A DNA stretch of 37,281 nt from the NCBI GenBank assembly GCA_028047635.1, contig JAOFXR010000028.1, positions 1-37,281 of the forward strand, given 5' to 3'. A model generated the notes under the pieces. The model was not told where the DNA came from and did not search any database. It saw nothing but the letters and a program-made list of their open reading frames with translations. A program made the position numbers and the translations under genes. Shown one piece after another: positions 16,170-25,225 of this stretch (positions are counted from its first letter, which is position 1; each line of letters starts with the position of its first letter). Origin of the DNA: Verrucomicrobiales bacterium. GTDB lineage: Bacteria > Verrucomicrobiota > Verrucomicrobiia > Verrucomicrobiales > DEV007.

Positions 16170-17028
16170 TTGGCATTGAATGGGTTCGCATGGTGCGGAT
16201 TAAACGGGGCCAGTCCGGGGCTGAATACCCTGTGGCTGTTTCAAATCGAGAGCCATCAAGGGAACGGTCGATCACGAGTCGTTCATCAGGAACGATGCTG
16301 ATCTCCTTTTCATAAGCCTCCGCGATCAAATTCAAAAGGGTAAATTTATCAATAGGAGCGGCCGAAACGTGATAAAGCCCCGTGAGCTGCTGATTAGGGA
16401 TGACGTAATCTCTGATCACTTCAGCAAACACTGAGGTCGGCAGCCCTGAGAAAATAGCTTTTTTGAACCCGGAGCACTCTCCTTCCTGAGATAGAAACCA
16501 CTCCAACAATCCAAGTTTCGTACAAAACTCGTGCCCGATCGTTGAAGTCCTAAGGGTGATCGCATGCTCGTAATCCACTTCTCCGAGGATTTTAGACCGA
16601 CCGTAAACATCCGTTGCGTCCGGCAAATCATTCTCAGTATAAGAGCCTTTATCTCCCGAAAACACGCAATCCGTACTCACATGGATCAAGCGGGCACCCG
16701 AAAGCTTGCAGATCCCGGCGAGTCGGTGAGGCATCAGTGAGTTGAGCGCAATCGATGCCAGCGGGTCACTCGCTTCCGGCCTGTGCTTCGTCAAACCCGC
16801 ACAGTTGACCACGACATCCGGCCGCACCGAGGAAAACACGCGGACAATCTGATCGTGATTATCAAGATCGACTCCCGGTACGAGTTTCCCGGAAATTTCC
16901 GGAGTAAAATAACGCTTTACCCCCTCATGTCGGACGGTCCCGAAGACCTCCCATTCACTCTTCCCGCTCAATACAGAAAGCACAGCGCTTCCTATCATTC
17001 CGCTTGCTCCAACAACCAGTACCTTCAT
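16162..17028 (-). CDS. RmlD-like NDP-4-keto-6-deoxy sugar reductase (QnlA/WbvR-like)
   Basis: This 288-residue SDR reductase has an N-terminal GASGMIGSAVL NAD(P) loop, VVNCAGLTKHRP, HVSTDCVFSGDKGSYTE and the catalytic DVYGRSKILGE (Tyr and Lys). It is of RmlD size and lacks the extra C-terminal cupin expected for CapF/FnlB, the L-FucNAc-type reductase of about 370 residues. Next to FnlA-like and WecB-like genes, this points to the WbvR/QnlA role: reduction to UDP-L-RhaNAc, which the 2-epimerase then turns into UDP-L-QuiNAc. The last step is inferred from gene content. It overlaps the upstream glycosyltransferase by 4 bp and the downstream dehydratase by 8 bp. Confidence 0.85.
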   Translation of the reverse strand: MKVLVVGASGMIGSAVLSVLSGKSEWEVFGTVRHEGVKRYFTPEISGKLVPGVDLDNHDQIVRVFSSVRPDVVVNCAGLTKHRPEASDPLASIALNSLMPHRLAGICKLSGARLIHVSTDCVFSGDKGSYTENDLPDATDVYGRSKILGEVDYEHAITLRTSTIGHEFCTKLGLLEWFLSQEGECSGFKKAIFSGLPTSVFAEVIRDYVIPNQQLTGLYHVSAAPIDKFTLLNLIAEAYEKEISIVPDERLVIDRSLDGSRFETATGYSAPDWPRLIRTMRTHSMPNV

Positions 17029-18254
17029 AACTTTGCCTGCATTTTCGCTGATTCAGCCTCGAAATGACCAATCAAGTCGTCCACCAGCTTATCGTGATCG
17101 AAGTGCGCCTCGTAATATTTCCGGCCGTTTTCGCCCAGTTCGTTCCGGTCCGACTCGCTCATTTTATACAGTTTAAGCACGGCATCAGCCAGAGCAGCGG
17201 CATCTTCAGCGGGAGTAGAAAGCCCTGCTTTAGCCTCCTCTACGATTCGGGCCCCTTCTCCGTTCAGAGACGCGATAATTGGCTTCCCGACAGCGAGATA
17301 CGCCTGCACCTTATTTGGCACAGTTAATGAGAAAATAGGTCTATCTACCAACGACACCATCAGAGCAGACGCTCTGTCCATGAAAGCCGGCATCATGTCA
17401 ACCGGAAAGCGGCCGGGCGCATGGACATTGCTCAGACCCAAGCTGTGACTGGTCTCGATCAGCTCCTCCCGACAACTTCCATCCCCTACGACAACAAACC
17501 GAATCTCACTGTAATCCTTCAGAATCTCAGCAGCGGCAACAACAACGCCGAGCCCCTGAGCAGCTCCCATATTCCCCGCAAAGAGAACGGAAAACCCTTC
17601 ACCTAAACCTTCGATTTCAGGGGCTTCACTTTCCTGAGGATGAGAGAATATCCTGTCTACGGAGTTCGGATGGTAAATAACTTCCGTATTCGAAGCCAGT
17701 TTTCCAACCGTTTCCTCAAACCCTCTTGATTGGACGAGGAGCAAATCAGTATGCTTGTAAATGAACCGGACGACATACTCGACGCACTTCAACACCGACT
17801 CATTTTTCACGTAACCGGTGGCAGAGAGACTCTCCGGCCAAAGATCCTGAACCCACAGCAGCACAGGACACTTTTTCAACCGGCCCAAAAACAAAGCCGG
17901 AATAGCCTGGAGGATGGGGGACACCCCATACACAAAGATCGCATCAAATTTCTTCCCGCGAAGCACCCACGGAGCAATCAAAAGCCCCGTAACAACGAAT
18001 GAAAGGTAATTCAAGATCAGGCCAAGCCCTCCACTCCTTCTCGGAAGCAGCGGAATCCGATTGATCGGTATATTATCATGATCCTCTCGCACACATCCAC
18101 CGGCGCGATAGCCTTCGTATATTTCCCCTTGAGGATAATTGGGCTTACCCGTGAGAACCTCCACTTCAACGCCCTTCTCCTGCAGCGTCTTGGCGATCTC
18201 GTTTATTTGAAAACTCTCCGGCCAGAAATACTGGGACAATATTAAAACTTTCAT
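17025..18254 (-). CDS. GT4 glycosyltransferase (WbuB-like)
   Basis: This 409-residue GT-B fold enzyme has an N-terminal acceptor domain beginning MKVLILSQYFWPESFQINEI and VEVLTGKPNYPQG. The C-terminal donor domain has FSVLFAGNMGAAQGL, VVVGDGSCREEL, VPNKVQAYLAVGKPIIA and a Glu-rich nucleotide-binding segment. Enzymes of this type (WbuB and relatives) often sit beside fnl genes and transfer L-FucNAc or a related sugar to the lipid-linked acceptor. Here the gene overlaps the RmlD-like gene by 4 bp (ATGA), which supports use of the L-HexNAc made by the three following genes. The cellular site is the cytoplasmic face of the inner membrane. The exact donor is inferred. Confidence 0.88.
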   Translation of the reverse strand: MKVLILSQYFWPESFQINEIAKTLQEKGVEVEVLTGKPNYPQGEIYEGYRAGGCVREDHDNIPINRIPLLPRRSGGLGLILNYLSFVVTGLLIAPWVLRGKKFDAIFVYGVSPILQAIPALFLGRLKKCPVLLWVQDLWPESLSATGYVKNESVLKCVEYVVRFIYKHTDLLLVQSRGFEETVGKLASNTEVIYHPNSVDRIFSHPQESEAPEIEGLGEGFSVLFAGNMGAAQGLGVVVAAAEILKDYSEIRFVVVGDGSCREELIETSHSLGLSNVHAPGRFPVDMMPAFMDRASALMVSLVDRPIFSLTVPNKVQAYLAVGKPIIASLNGEGARIVEEAKAGLSTPAEDAAALADAVLKLYKMSESDRNELGENGRKYYEAHFDHDKLVDDLIGHFEAESAKMQAKL

Positions 18255-19264
18255 TGGGTGTAAATATCTCGCACGACTTCCACGAATTCTCTTGGACTTG
18301 AAATTGCCGGGGGAGTTTCCTCACATTTCAAGAACCGTCTAACTGCTCTGGCGATTGATATTGGCGACGCCGGATCAAACGTCTCGTCGGGAGAAACGGA
18401 ATCCCGGACGAAATCAAGTTCCGACGCCAAAATTGGCAATTTGTGAATTTGAGCTTCAAGAAGAGGCAGACCGAGCGATTCAAACGTCGAAGGATAAATC
18501 AATGCTCGAGAACTCCGATAAAGTTCGGCCACGTTGCCTTGTTCGCTACGATTAGTAATACTAAGGCCAAACTTTTCAATCACTTCCAGCAACTCTTCCC
18601 AGAGCTGCCCATCGCTTCCTTCTTCAAGGGTTAAAACCAAAGAGGGATTGATCGAATCAAGAGACAAAATCCTCCACGCCTCGATCAGATTCTTGTGATT
18701 TTTGTGGGGTTCACCCGATGCAACATAAACAAAGTCATAGACAGGAAGAGGATGACTCACCCTCGGCGATTCATTCAATGGGAGAAAAGGGCAAATGATC
18801 GCCGATCTCCCCGTGTAGCGGAATAGCGCGTCGGCCACGGTCCTCGTTTGCACAATTATCGCTGAAACTGACGATAATCGATACTTGAACCACATCCGCT
18901 CCAAAGTAATACGGAGATTACTCGGGAACTTAAATAAAATCAGTCTCCTCTTACCCACCAGATATCTGTTCTGCAAAAAGAGCACTGTTTTTGGGTGATT
19001 AGCAATCAAAGGAGGCAAATTACCAAAGCAAATCAGAATGTCGTCTGATTGAAGTCTTTTCTTCATGGAAAGCTCGACACGGAACCTTGAATAAAGACTC
19101 GGCTTGACCCGAACGATCTTCAAGTCACTGCGCTCGCTTCCATAATTAAAGCGCGTATCAGCAAACACTGTTGTCTCTTCGCCGACAAGGCTGTCCAGCA
19201 AACCGCAAAGGAGCGCCTCCCCCCCTCCCCGGTGAACATTTGTAGCTTGAATTACTATTGCCAT
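18251..19264 (-). CDS. GT4 glycosyltransferase
   Basis: This 337-residue GT-B enzyme has a short N-terminal half starting MAIVIQATNVHRGGGEALL, the linker ICPFLPLNESPR, and a donor domain with FVYVASGEPHKNHKNLIEAW, ALIYPSTFESLGLPLLEAQ and FDPASPISIARAVRRFL. The E-x7-E element in PSTFESLGLPLLEA is the retaining GT4 signature. The donor and acceptor are unknown. It overlaps the WbuB-like gene by 4 bp. On its 5' side a 98-bp non-coding spacer separates it from the methyltransferase gene. Confidence 0.85.
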   Translation of the reverse strand: MAIVIQATNVHRGGGEALLCGLLDSLVGEETTVFADTRFNYGSERSDLKIVRVKPSLYSRFRVELSMKKRLQSDDILICFGNLPPLIANHPKTVLFLQNRYLVGKRRLILFKFPSNLRITLERMWFKYRLSSVSAIIVQTRTVADALFRYTGRSAIICPFLPLNESPRVSHPLPVYDFVYVASGEPHKNHKNLIEAWRILSLDSINPSLVLTLEEGSDGQLWEELLEVIEKFGLSITNRSEQGNVAELYRSSRALIYPSTFESLGLPLLEAQIHKLPILASELDFVRDSVSPDETFDPASPISIARAVRRFLKCEETPPAISSPREFVEVVRDIYTQ

Positions 19265-19362
19265 GAAAATATCTGAGTCTCACAAGCACTGATCCGAAAA
19301 AAAGCTACCAAGTGGCTGAGATCGGTTCGTAACAGATCCCACAAGGTGACAGACCGTTCCGA

Positions 19363-20163
19363 CTAAGAGATCAACTGGCCATTGTCGGTCAACGGCGGAA
19401 AATCCAGGGCTACCTTTGAGATAATCATAACCTTGGTCACAGTCGAAATCTCCGATTCCCTATAGTACAAAAAGTAGTCATCCCATCCTTCAACCCCTTT
19501 CGCAAAAATATCATTAACGTCGCCAAAAAAATCATGCTTCTCCCAATTCTCAATCAAAACAAGATATTGCCGGCTCGTCTTGATCGCATTCTCAAAAGCC
19601 CTAATATGACGTCCATCCTTTTCACCGATATGCATGATCACTGCCTGCGTGTAAATCAGATCAACTTGCTTGTGACAAAAGCCAGGCAAGGCGGCATCAG
19701 CTATTGCCGTAGAGCAGGGAAGCTCCGGATGGCGTTGCTTGAAAAGCTCCAACTGGGAATTAGATATATCGACACCGAACAATTCGAAAGAAGAGTTCAA
19801 CGTATTTAAATTGCGGAGATTGTCCCCTCCCCCACATCCGATTTCCAACACCGATTCCGGGGACAGCAACAGGATCGTTTCATACAATAGCTGCGCATTG
19901 TTATGCAACGGAAGCCTCGAGCCCTTTTGAACCAACTTTCTGTTTTCAAACTTGTAGTCATCTGAACTGAGAACAGTAGTGCGTTTCTTCGCCCCTACCT
20001 CGAGCTCCCCCTTATAGTGAAGGGTATAATGATCCCAATCGAAGTCATCATCGACAATCGTATCATGCTGCCCGATCACCCGATGCATGAAATGATATTT
20101 CAGCATCTTATAGTTAATTTCCCCGCGAACAACGGATCGAAGAAAAGAAAATAATTTATTCAT
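19363..20163 (-). CDS. Class I SAM-dependent methyltransferase
   Basis: I place the start at the ATG at 20163 (266 residues, MNKLFSFLRSVVRGE). The reading frame stays open to a TTG at 20268, but the extra 35 residues resemble no family. Motif I is VLEIGCGGGDNLRNL, followed by the acidic residue in FGVDIS, AIADAALPGF at motif II and VDLIYTQAVIMHIGE at motif III. An N-terminal segment of about 95 residues is of unknown type. The likely job is O-methylation of a glycan residue or a cap, given the cluster. Substrate is unknown. The gene is AT-rich relative to the flanks of the cluster. Confidence 0.8.
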   Translation of the reverse strand: MNKLFSFLRSVVRGEINYKMLKYHFMHRVIGQHDTIVDDDFDWDHYTLHYKGELEVGAKKRTTVLSSDDYKFENRKLVQKGSRLPLHNNAQLLYETILLLSPESVLEIGCGGGDNLRNLNTLNSSFELFGVDISNSQLELFKQRHPELPCSTAIADAALPGFCHKQVDLIYTQAVIMHIGEKDGRHIRAFENAIKTSRQYLVLIENWEKHDFFGDVNDIFAKGVEGWDDYFLYYRESEISTVTKVMIISKVALDFPPLTDNGQLIS

Positions 20164-20337
20164 TTTGATTTTGTTTTTTGTCGAATAGTTGCTTCGAGCA
20201 CGGCACCAGCTCTGCAACCCCTGCAAACTCGCAGCCTCGGTATTACTTCCAGAAAACCGCTTTTTCAACCCCTCCGTTCAAGGACCCCGCGTTTCATCGG
20301 ATAGTTCCCCAAAAGTGGTGGGTCGTCGAGCGTCTCT

Positions 20338-21255
20338 TTATTCACCCATTGCAGCACAGATACCCTCCACCATCCCGCTTACTGAATTGCTGATATGGAA
20401 GTTCGGCACGCCATGAGTGTAACAATTAAATGCATTTGGCTGAGCCTTCTTGATTCTTTCGGAAACAAAGACGCCTTTCCCCTCAGTCAAGTAAGCAGCG
20501 GCAGTGGAAAAGAATCCCGTTGTCGGTATGAGTATCTCACAACGACACAGTTGATTGAAATGATCTGAAACCTCAGATTCCCCACCAATGAAGAGCTCGG
20601 TGTTTGGCAGGTCCTGAAGTGGAACTATATCATCATAGTTTTCGTTTTCGCAGAAAACCCGAAACTTCAAATGCGGGAAGCGATCGTGAACTTTTTGAAT
20701 TATGGATTCGTAATATTCAAAATTGAAATATTTCGCGACCCTCTTTTTATGAATCACACACCAATCACCTCGTCGGATATGAATACCTACAGTATCGTTA
20801 ATTACTCCATCCGGATGATCCTCGTAGTATAATTGCCTCAATACAGGGATGATTTTTTCTGTGTACAAATCGGAATCTATCAGCCCGTCCTTATACCACT
20901 TGAAAACCATATTTGGGTGGATTTTGCACACGGCTCCCAGCACAACGAGCACATCCTTGTCAGATCCAGTCGGACACGCCCCGAGGATGCGTTTGCGAAC
21001 TTTCGAGAATTGTTTAAAATTCAAACCAGCCCACACTCTCAAGTTATTTATCTCAACCACCTGGTCAAATCCCCCCGTGAACGAGGCACTGTTCTTTTGG
21101 AATGAAGATGAAGTAATAATGCTCTGACGGTCCCAGGACGGATCATACAGCACTTTGGCTTCGAGTAGAAAGCCGTAGATATATGCGCTGAATATATCAC
21201 TGAACGCATGACCGGACCGGCCGACACCCTCTTGTCTATAGGTTACGTAAAGCAT
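20338..21255 (-). CDS. Putative fucosyltransferase with HxRRGD motif (GT11/GT23-like)
   Basis: The 305-residue protein has the peptide GIHIRRGDW (H159, R161-R162, D164), the GDP-fucose-binding signature shared by alpha-1,2- and alpha-1,6-fucosyltransferases and NodZ. The N-terminal EGVGRSGHAFSDIFSAYIYG is a glycine-rich start loosely like the GxGNxxF region of GT11 enzymes. Later IFIGGESEVSDHFNQL-like and TTGFFSTAAAYLTEGKGVFV segments correspond to the conserved C-terminal donor-binding part. The cluster also makes GDP-L-fucose (gmd, fcl), so the donor is available. The linkage made and the subfamily cannot be fixed by eye. The gene is notably AT-rich. Confidence 0.68.
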   Translation of the reverse strand: MLYVTYRQEGVGRSGHAFSDIFSAYIYGFLLEAKVLYDPSWDRQSIITSSSFQKNSASFTGGFDQVVEINNLRVWAGLNFKQFSKVRKRILGACPTGSDKDVLVVLGAVCKIHPNMVFKWYKDGLIDSDLYTEKIIPVLRQLYYEDHPDGVINDTVGIHIRRGDWCVIHKKRVAKYFNFEYYESIIQKVHDRFPHLKFRVFCENENYDDIVPLQDLPNTELFIGGESEVSDHFNQLCRCEILIPTTGFFSTAAAYLTEGKGVFVSERIKKAQPNAFNCYTHGVPNFHISNSVSGMVEGICAAMGE

Positions 21256-21358
21256 AAAAGATAATCTAGGTGGAAAGAGCTTGAAACGTTGTCACCAGCA
21301 TTACTAATATTTCAAATTTGGAAACGACCATGGTGAGATCACAAAAAACCGGACCCAC

Positions 21359-22372
21359 CTATCCAATCAAGTGCCGTTTTACCTGGGGGACATACTGCTC
21401 AATCCCTCTTTTCAAGAGGCCAACAATTAAATTCCGATCGAATTTATGAGCAATGCGAAAATAGTGTAAACGCTTTTTAAAATCGGAGGTCTTGTTTGCC
21501 AATCTGAAAATCCTTATCGCCACATCCCGCCGGATCCCGCGCATATCACTCTTTTCCCGATTCTGAAAACTTAACGAAAATAGACGTAAGAGAAGTTTCA
21601 CGGCGGCGTCAGCATTCCCGGATTCCGTTGATCCCGATGAACGCAAACATTGAACTGTCTCCAGTGCTATATCTTCGTTCAAGTGCGAATCAATGAGACC
21701 TTTTGAAACCAACGCAGATGCACGAAGATGTTCTTGAACCCTGCTGGAGGTGACACTTTCAGGATGCTTTCGTAATTTCAAAAGTGGTGAAGAGAGATTC
21801 GCAATAGCTGTTTCCTTCGCCATCCGCCCCCACAACTCATAGTCTTCAGCCAGTTCAGCAGAAGATGAATACCCCCCGGCTTCCCGGATGATATCGGCTC
21901 GCATCATCACCGAAGGATGAGCAACGGGGCAAAAAAGAGGGAGCGCCCATTCGATCTCTTCCGGCAGCAACGGCATTTCAAAGACTTTACCTCCGCGACC
22001 CTCGTCGTCGATTATCTTAATAGCAGTACCAAGGACGCCTACATTGGGGTTGGCCTCAAAATAGGCCAACTGCTCCTCAAATCGTGATATTTCGCAGATA
22101 TCGTCTGCGTCCATCCTCGCTATAAACCTCCCCTTCGCCAACGAGATTCCCTCATTCAACACTGCAATCAGCCCGGAGTTCTGGTCGTGCTGAATCAGCC
22201 GAATTCTAGAATCGTCAATCTCGCGGATAATATCAGCAGTGCGGTCACTCGAGCCATCATTAATGACGATTAACTCGAAGTCACTGAAGCTCTGCGCGAG
22301 AACGCTGCGCACTGCTTCAGCGAGATGACGCTCTGCATTGTACGCCGGTAGAATGACCGATAAAAGGCACAT
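21359..22372 (-). CDS. GT2 glycosyltransferase
   Basis: This 337-residue protein starts at the ATG at 22372 (MCLLSVILPAYNAERHL). A TTG one codon upstream is rejected. The GT-A domain shows LIVINDGSSDRTADI, ARMDADD (metal site), PVAHPSVMMRADIIREAGGYS and AEDYELWGRMA. The last 110 residues are helical and basic and probably form a membrane-surface or acceptor part. It should add a sugar from a UDP- or GDP-donor during repeat-unit assembly. It resembles the GT2 domain of the gene at 6063 but lacks the Rossmann tail. Confidence 0.9.
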   Translation of the reverse strand: MCLLSVILPAYNAERHLAEAVRSVLAQSFSDFELIVINDGSSDRTADIIREIDDSRIRLIQHDQNSGLIAVLNEGISLAKGRFIARMDADDICEISRFEEQLAYFEANPNVGVLGTAIKIIDDEGRGGKVFEMPLLPEEIEWALPLFCPVAHPSVMMRADIIREAGGYSSSAELAEDYELWGRMAKETAIANLSSPLLKLRKHPESVTSSRVQEHLRASALVSKGLIDSHLNEDIALETVQCLRSSGSTESGNADAAVKLLLRLFSLSFQNREKSDMRGIRRDVAIRIFRLANKTSDFKKRLHYFRIAHKFDRNLIVGLLKRGIEQYVPQVKRHLIG

Positions 22373-22399
22373 CAATTTATAAAAGCATGGAGCCGGGTT

Positions 22400-23497
22400 C
22401 TACAACACGCCCTCTTTCTCCAAGTACTCTATCAGCCTGCCAGGAGAAGCATCTTCAGGGATATTAATTTGAGTTATTTCAGAATCAGCTATCACAGAAC
22501 TGAAGATGGATAGATTGTTTTTTAGATACTTCGGTAAATCAATCACGTTGAGTGACCCTAGTGTTAGTAGATGAGTCATAAAATCTTTCCACTCATAGTG
22601 AATTACTGAAAACAAGCGATTTACTAAAACATCAGGCTGAATCGATGACGATGAAAACTCAGGTTGAAAACAGCGATCGAGATAAATAACCCGTCCGATT
22701 TTGCCACGTTCAGCCATCGTTCCGTCCCCAAAAACCTCATCCGGGGAAACGCTTGCCAAAAATTGCTGGGGCCGCAGGACATTTGCCACCCGGTAATATA
22801 TCCCCCTTTGTTTCAGGAACTTTTTCATGAACCCCACAAAGGGAGCATTCTCAATAATGAATCGCTTTAAACCATAAGCATTCCATTTGGGTAGGCGTTT
22901 CTTCTCGAAAACTTCCGAGTAGATCTCCTTATGATACGACTTAAGAACAAATTGCCGGGGAAATGCGTGACAATTACCAGACTCATCAACGATAACGATG
23001 TCGTCACCGAGATGTCGTAATCCGAGTTCAGCAACGGCATAGCCCAAAACTGCCGTCTTTCCAATTCCTCCTGCACCAGCCAGTAGCGTTACCCGACCAT
23101 CTTTTGCTTCAAACGCAGCAGCATGCGTCATCGTCATTCCCATATCAGACAACAATAATTGAATATAGAGATTGATTAAAAAATTTGAATAGTCGGCGCA
23201 AATGACGAATCCGGTTTCAGTGCGCGATACAAAAAGCTTTTCCCCGGGGTCTCGCACAAATGCTCCGACGCTTCCCCGATTATGGTAAAAAACGGCGTCA
23301 CCCAAACCTTCGGAAGGGTCGTGAACGGCCGAGTCTGCATAAGGTCGAATGTGAATCGTTGGCCGTCCTTCAATCGAATCCGCTTTTCCCTCAACCAAAA
23401 AGGCTCCAATTTGAAAATCGATCTCCTTGATTACCTCAGGAACTACGTTGGATCCGATAATTACATCAACTATCCCGTGAATATCGTAGCGTCTCAT
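22400..23497 (-). CDS. HPr-kinase-like P-loop protein of unknown substrate
   Basis: The 365-residue protein carries a Walker A loop GAGGIGKT (141-148, K147), preceded by H125 in MTHAAAFEAKDG and followed by HLGDDIVIVDE (D165-D166). This order, H then P-loop then the DD element, matches the C-terminal catalytic domain of HPr kinase/phosphorylase (HprK) and of HprK-related kinases. The 120-residue N-terminal part is not the HprK N-domain, and I see no PTS HPr gene. In other genomes HprK-like proteins appear beside PqqD-like proteins in lasso-peptide or exopolysaccharide loci; no PqqD-like gene is visible here. It may phosphorylate a sugar, lipid carrier or protein of this pathway. Function is open. 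Confidence 0.7.
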   Translation of the reverse strand: MRRYDIHGIVDVIIGSNVVPEVIKEIDFQIGAFLVEGKADSIEGRPTIHIRPYADSAVHDPSEGLGDAVFYHNRGSVGAFVRDPGEKLFVSRTETGFVICADYSNFLINLYIQLLLSDMGMTMTHAAAFEAKDGRVTLLAGAGGIGKTAVLGYAVAELGLRHLGDDIVIVDESGNCHAFPRQFVLKSYHKEIYSEVFEKKRLPKWNAYGLKRFIIENAPFVGFMKKFLKQRGIYYRVANVLRPQQFLASVSPDEVFGDGTMAERGKIGRVIYLDRCFQPEFSSSSIQPDVLVNRLFSVIHYEWKDFMTHLLTLGSLNVIDLPKYLKNNLSIFSSVIADSEITQINIPEDASPGRLIEYLEKEGVL

Positions 23498-23537
23498 ATA
23501 AGATATATTAGTTCTAAGTTCCTTTCCGCCAATCCTA

Positions 23538-24425
23538 TCAACTTAGCTCGCGTGGTGGAAATATCTTCGTTTTGACGAAGCTAAGCGCGTATCTAGTCTT
23601 CTTGAGTAAAGATACATCTTTCTTCGTTATCGATACAATTGGTGGAGTTGGCGTGTTCGGTGAAGCAGCAACGATCAATCCATCCGCAGAAAAACTCTCC
23701 AGCACAGAATGCTCTGCGATAATCCGATACCCATATTTTTTTACTTTACCTAAGCATTTTCGGTGCTCGTGCCCATGAGTTGAAATAAACACATACTTCA
23801 CACGCCCTTCCGACAGCGCACTCGAAGCGCCCTTCAGCATCTCAGATTCAGCCCCTTGGATATCAGAATGCAGAATATCAAGAGTATCGATCTTATACTC
23901 TTCCATCAGCGAATCTATACTTACCTTCGGAAGAACGCTGCGAGTTCCGTCCCAGTCGGCAAACTCCGCCGTCTCTACTGAATTAGCTCCAGCAAACGCA
24001 TTGATAAACGTCCCCTCAAATTCATTTAAGGCAAAATTCTCTTTTCCGGCGCGCAGTTTGTCGGGTTCAGGTTCCACGAGAATTGAGCGTGAGTCAGCAA
24101 TTCTGCTCTTAAACCATAGTGAGTAGTAGGCCCAGAAACTCCCCAATTCGATCATTGTCGCCCCTGAACCAATGCATTCAAGGACAGCATTAAAAACCTT
24201 TTCCTCCTGGGGTTCGTGATGCCCCTTCAAACCCTGAATGATTTCCATCATCCATTCGCCATGATAAGATCCCTCGTGTATTAAAACTCCGTTATGCATG
24301 CGCTGGACACTGCACTCGTCCTGCATAAACACATCACCTGCACCAGAGACTTTTGGAATACTGTCACTGTCGCGACAGGCCAATGTGTCAGAAATCCGGC
24401 CACCCTGTTTACTGTCTATTTTCAT
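23538..24425 (-). CDS. FkbM family SAM-dependent methyltransferase
   Basis: The start is set at the ATG at 24425 (295 residues); the frame extends 14 codons further only to an ATT. The protein shows MIELGSFWAYYSLWF (motif I), RSILVEPEPDKLRAGKENFA, and the FkbM-type ending of the fold in DILHSDIQGAESEMLKG and YVFISTHGHE. FkbM enzymes methylate hydroxyl groups of sugars or polyketides. In a glycan cluster a sugar O-methyltransferase is the natural reading. The family's usual length is about 250, and the N-terminal 60 residues are extra. Confidence 0.85.
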   Translation of the reverse strand: MKIDSKQGGRISDTLACRDSDSIPKVSGAGDVFMQDECSVQRMHNGVLIHEGSYHGEWMMEIIQGLKGHHEPQEEKVFNAVLECIGSGATMIELGSFWAYYSLWFKSRIADSRSILVEPEPDKLRAGKENFALNEFEGTFINAFAGANSVETAEFADWDGTRSVLPKVSIDSLMEEYKIDTLDILHSDIQGAESEMLKGASSALSEGRVKYVFISTHGHEHRKCLGKVKKYGYRIIAEHSVLESFSADGLIVAASPNTPTPPIVSITKKDVSLLKKTRYALSFVKTKIFPPRELS

Positions 24426-24463
24426 ATCTAAAACTTTATAAAAAATCGCTGGAAGAGGCACAA

Positions 24464-25168
24464 TCAAAGAAGAACTACTAAAGTGTTCTCATAGGTCATT
24501 AAGCGACTTGCTTTTGTTTCAGTTAGGAATTCATCAACCGCAACTAACAGGCCGGGGAAATTCTTTGAATAGTCATCGAAAACAATGATTGCACCCGGGC
24601 ACAGCTTGGGAACGAATAATTGAAGATCTTTCTTAACACCTTCATAACTATGATCACCATCGATAAATAGAAATCGCACCGAACACTCCTCTAGTTCTCG
24701 AGCAGCTCGAACATTGTCCATGTCCATAACCTCAACAGTCTCAGTGAGGCCTATGCGAGCAATATTCGATTGGAAATTCTCTTTCAAATCGCTAAGATCA
24801 GTCTCGCCGACCACATACTCCGACTCTTTACCAACGTTCCCTCTGAAATGGTCGATGGCGAAAAATTTCCCGTTAGATGAATCATCTACGGCGCGGGCAA
24901 GGAAACTTGTTGAACGCCCCTGCCAAGATCCAATTTCAACCACATCCCCGTGCGTCTTTTGAAAGGCACACAGAGTATAAAGCATTTGGCCTGACTTCGG
25001 GGAAATCATACCGGGAATGGAAAGCGAAATGTTGTAGAGAGCCTCCAAGTCGGTAATTCCTCTTAGTTCTAGTAGTGGACAAGACGGGGAGTAGGAACCC
25101 GAAAACCGTTCCTCGGGAATAATTTTGTACCCCAGACGACTGAGGAGTAATTTTACAATCCTGCGCAT
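24464..25168 (-). CDS. Class I methyltransferase (Methyltransf_24/CmcI-like)
   Basis: The 234-residue protein has DVVEIGSWQGRSTSFLA (motif I), FFAIDHFRGNVG, VEVMDMDNVRAA, and the diagnostic FLFIDGDHSYEGVKKDL followed by PGAIIVFDDY. This D-H-x-Y pattern defines the TylF/CmcI-like group, in which the Asp residues bind a divalent metal for catechol-type or sugar O-methylation. It lies 38 bp upstream of the FkbM gene on the same strand, so two different methyltransferases are probably made together. Substrate is unknown. Confidence 0.85.
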   Translation of the reverse strand: MRRIVKLLLSRLGYKIIPEERFSGSYSPSCPLLELRGITDLEALYNISLSIPGMISPKSGQMLYTLCAFQKTHGDVVEIGSWQGRSTSFLARAVDDSSNGKFFAIDHFRGNVGKESEYVVGETDLSDLKENFQSNIARIGLTETVEVMDMDNVRAARELEECSVRFLFIDGDHSYEGVKKDLQLFVPKLCPGAIIVFDDYSKNFPGLLVAVDEFLTETKASRLMTYENTLVVLL

Positions 25169-25225
25169 TTCTTGTTCAATTTAATTTATGTTATTTCTGA
25201 AATTGATAGTATGAGATTCCATTCA

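Noticed and set aside
25172..25190. GTTCAATTTAATTTATG before the Methyltransf_24 gene as an operator copy
   Set aside because: It shares the left arm only. In AT-rich DNA this is expected by chance.
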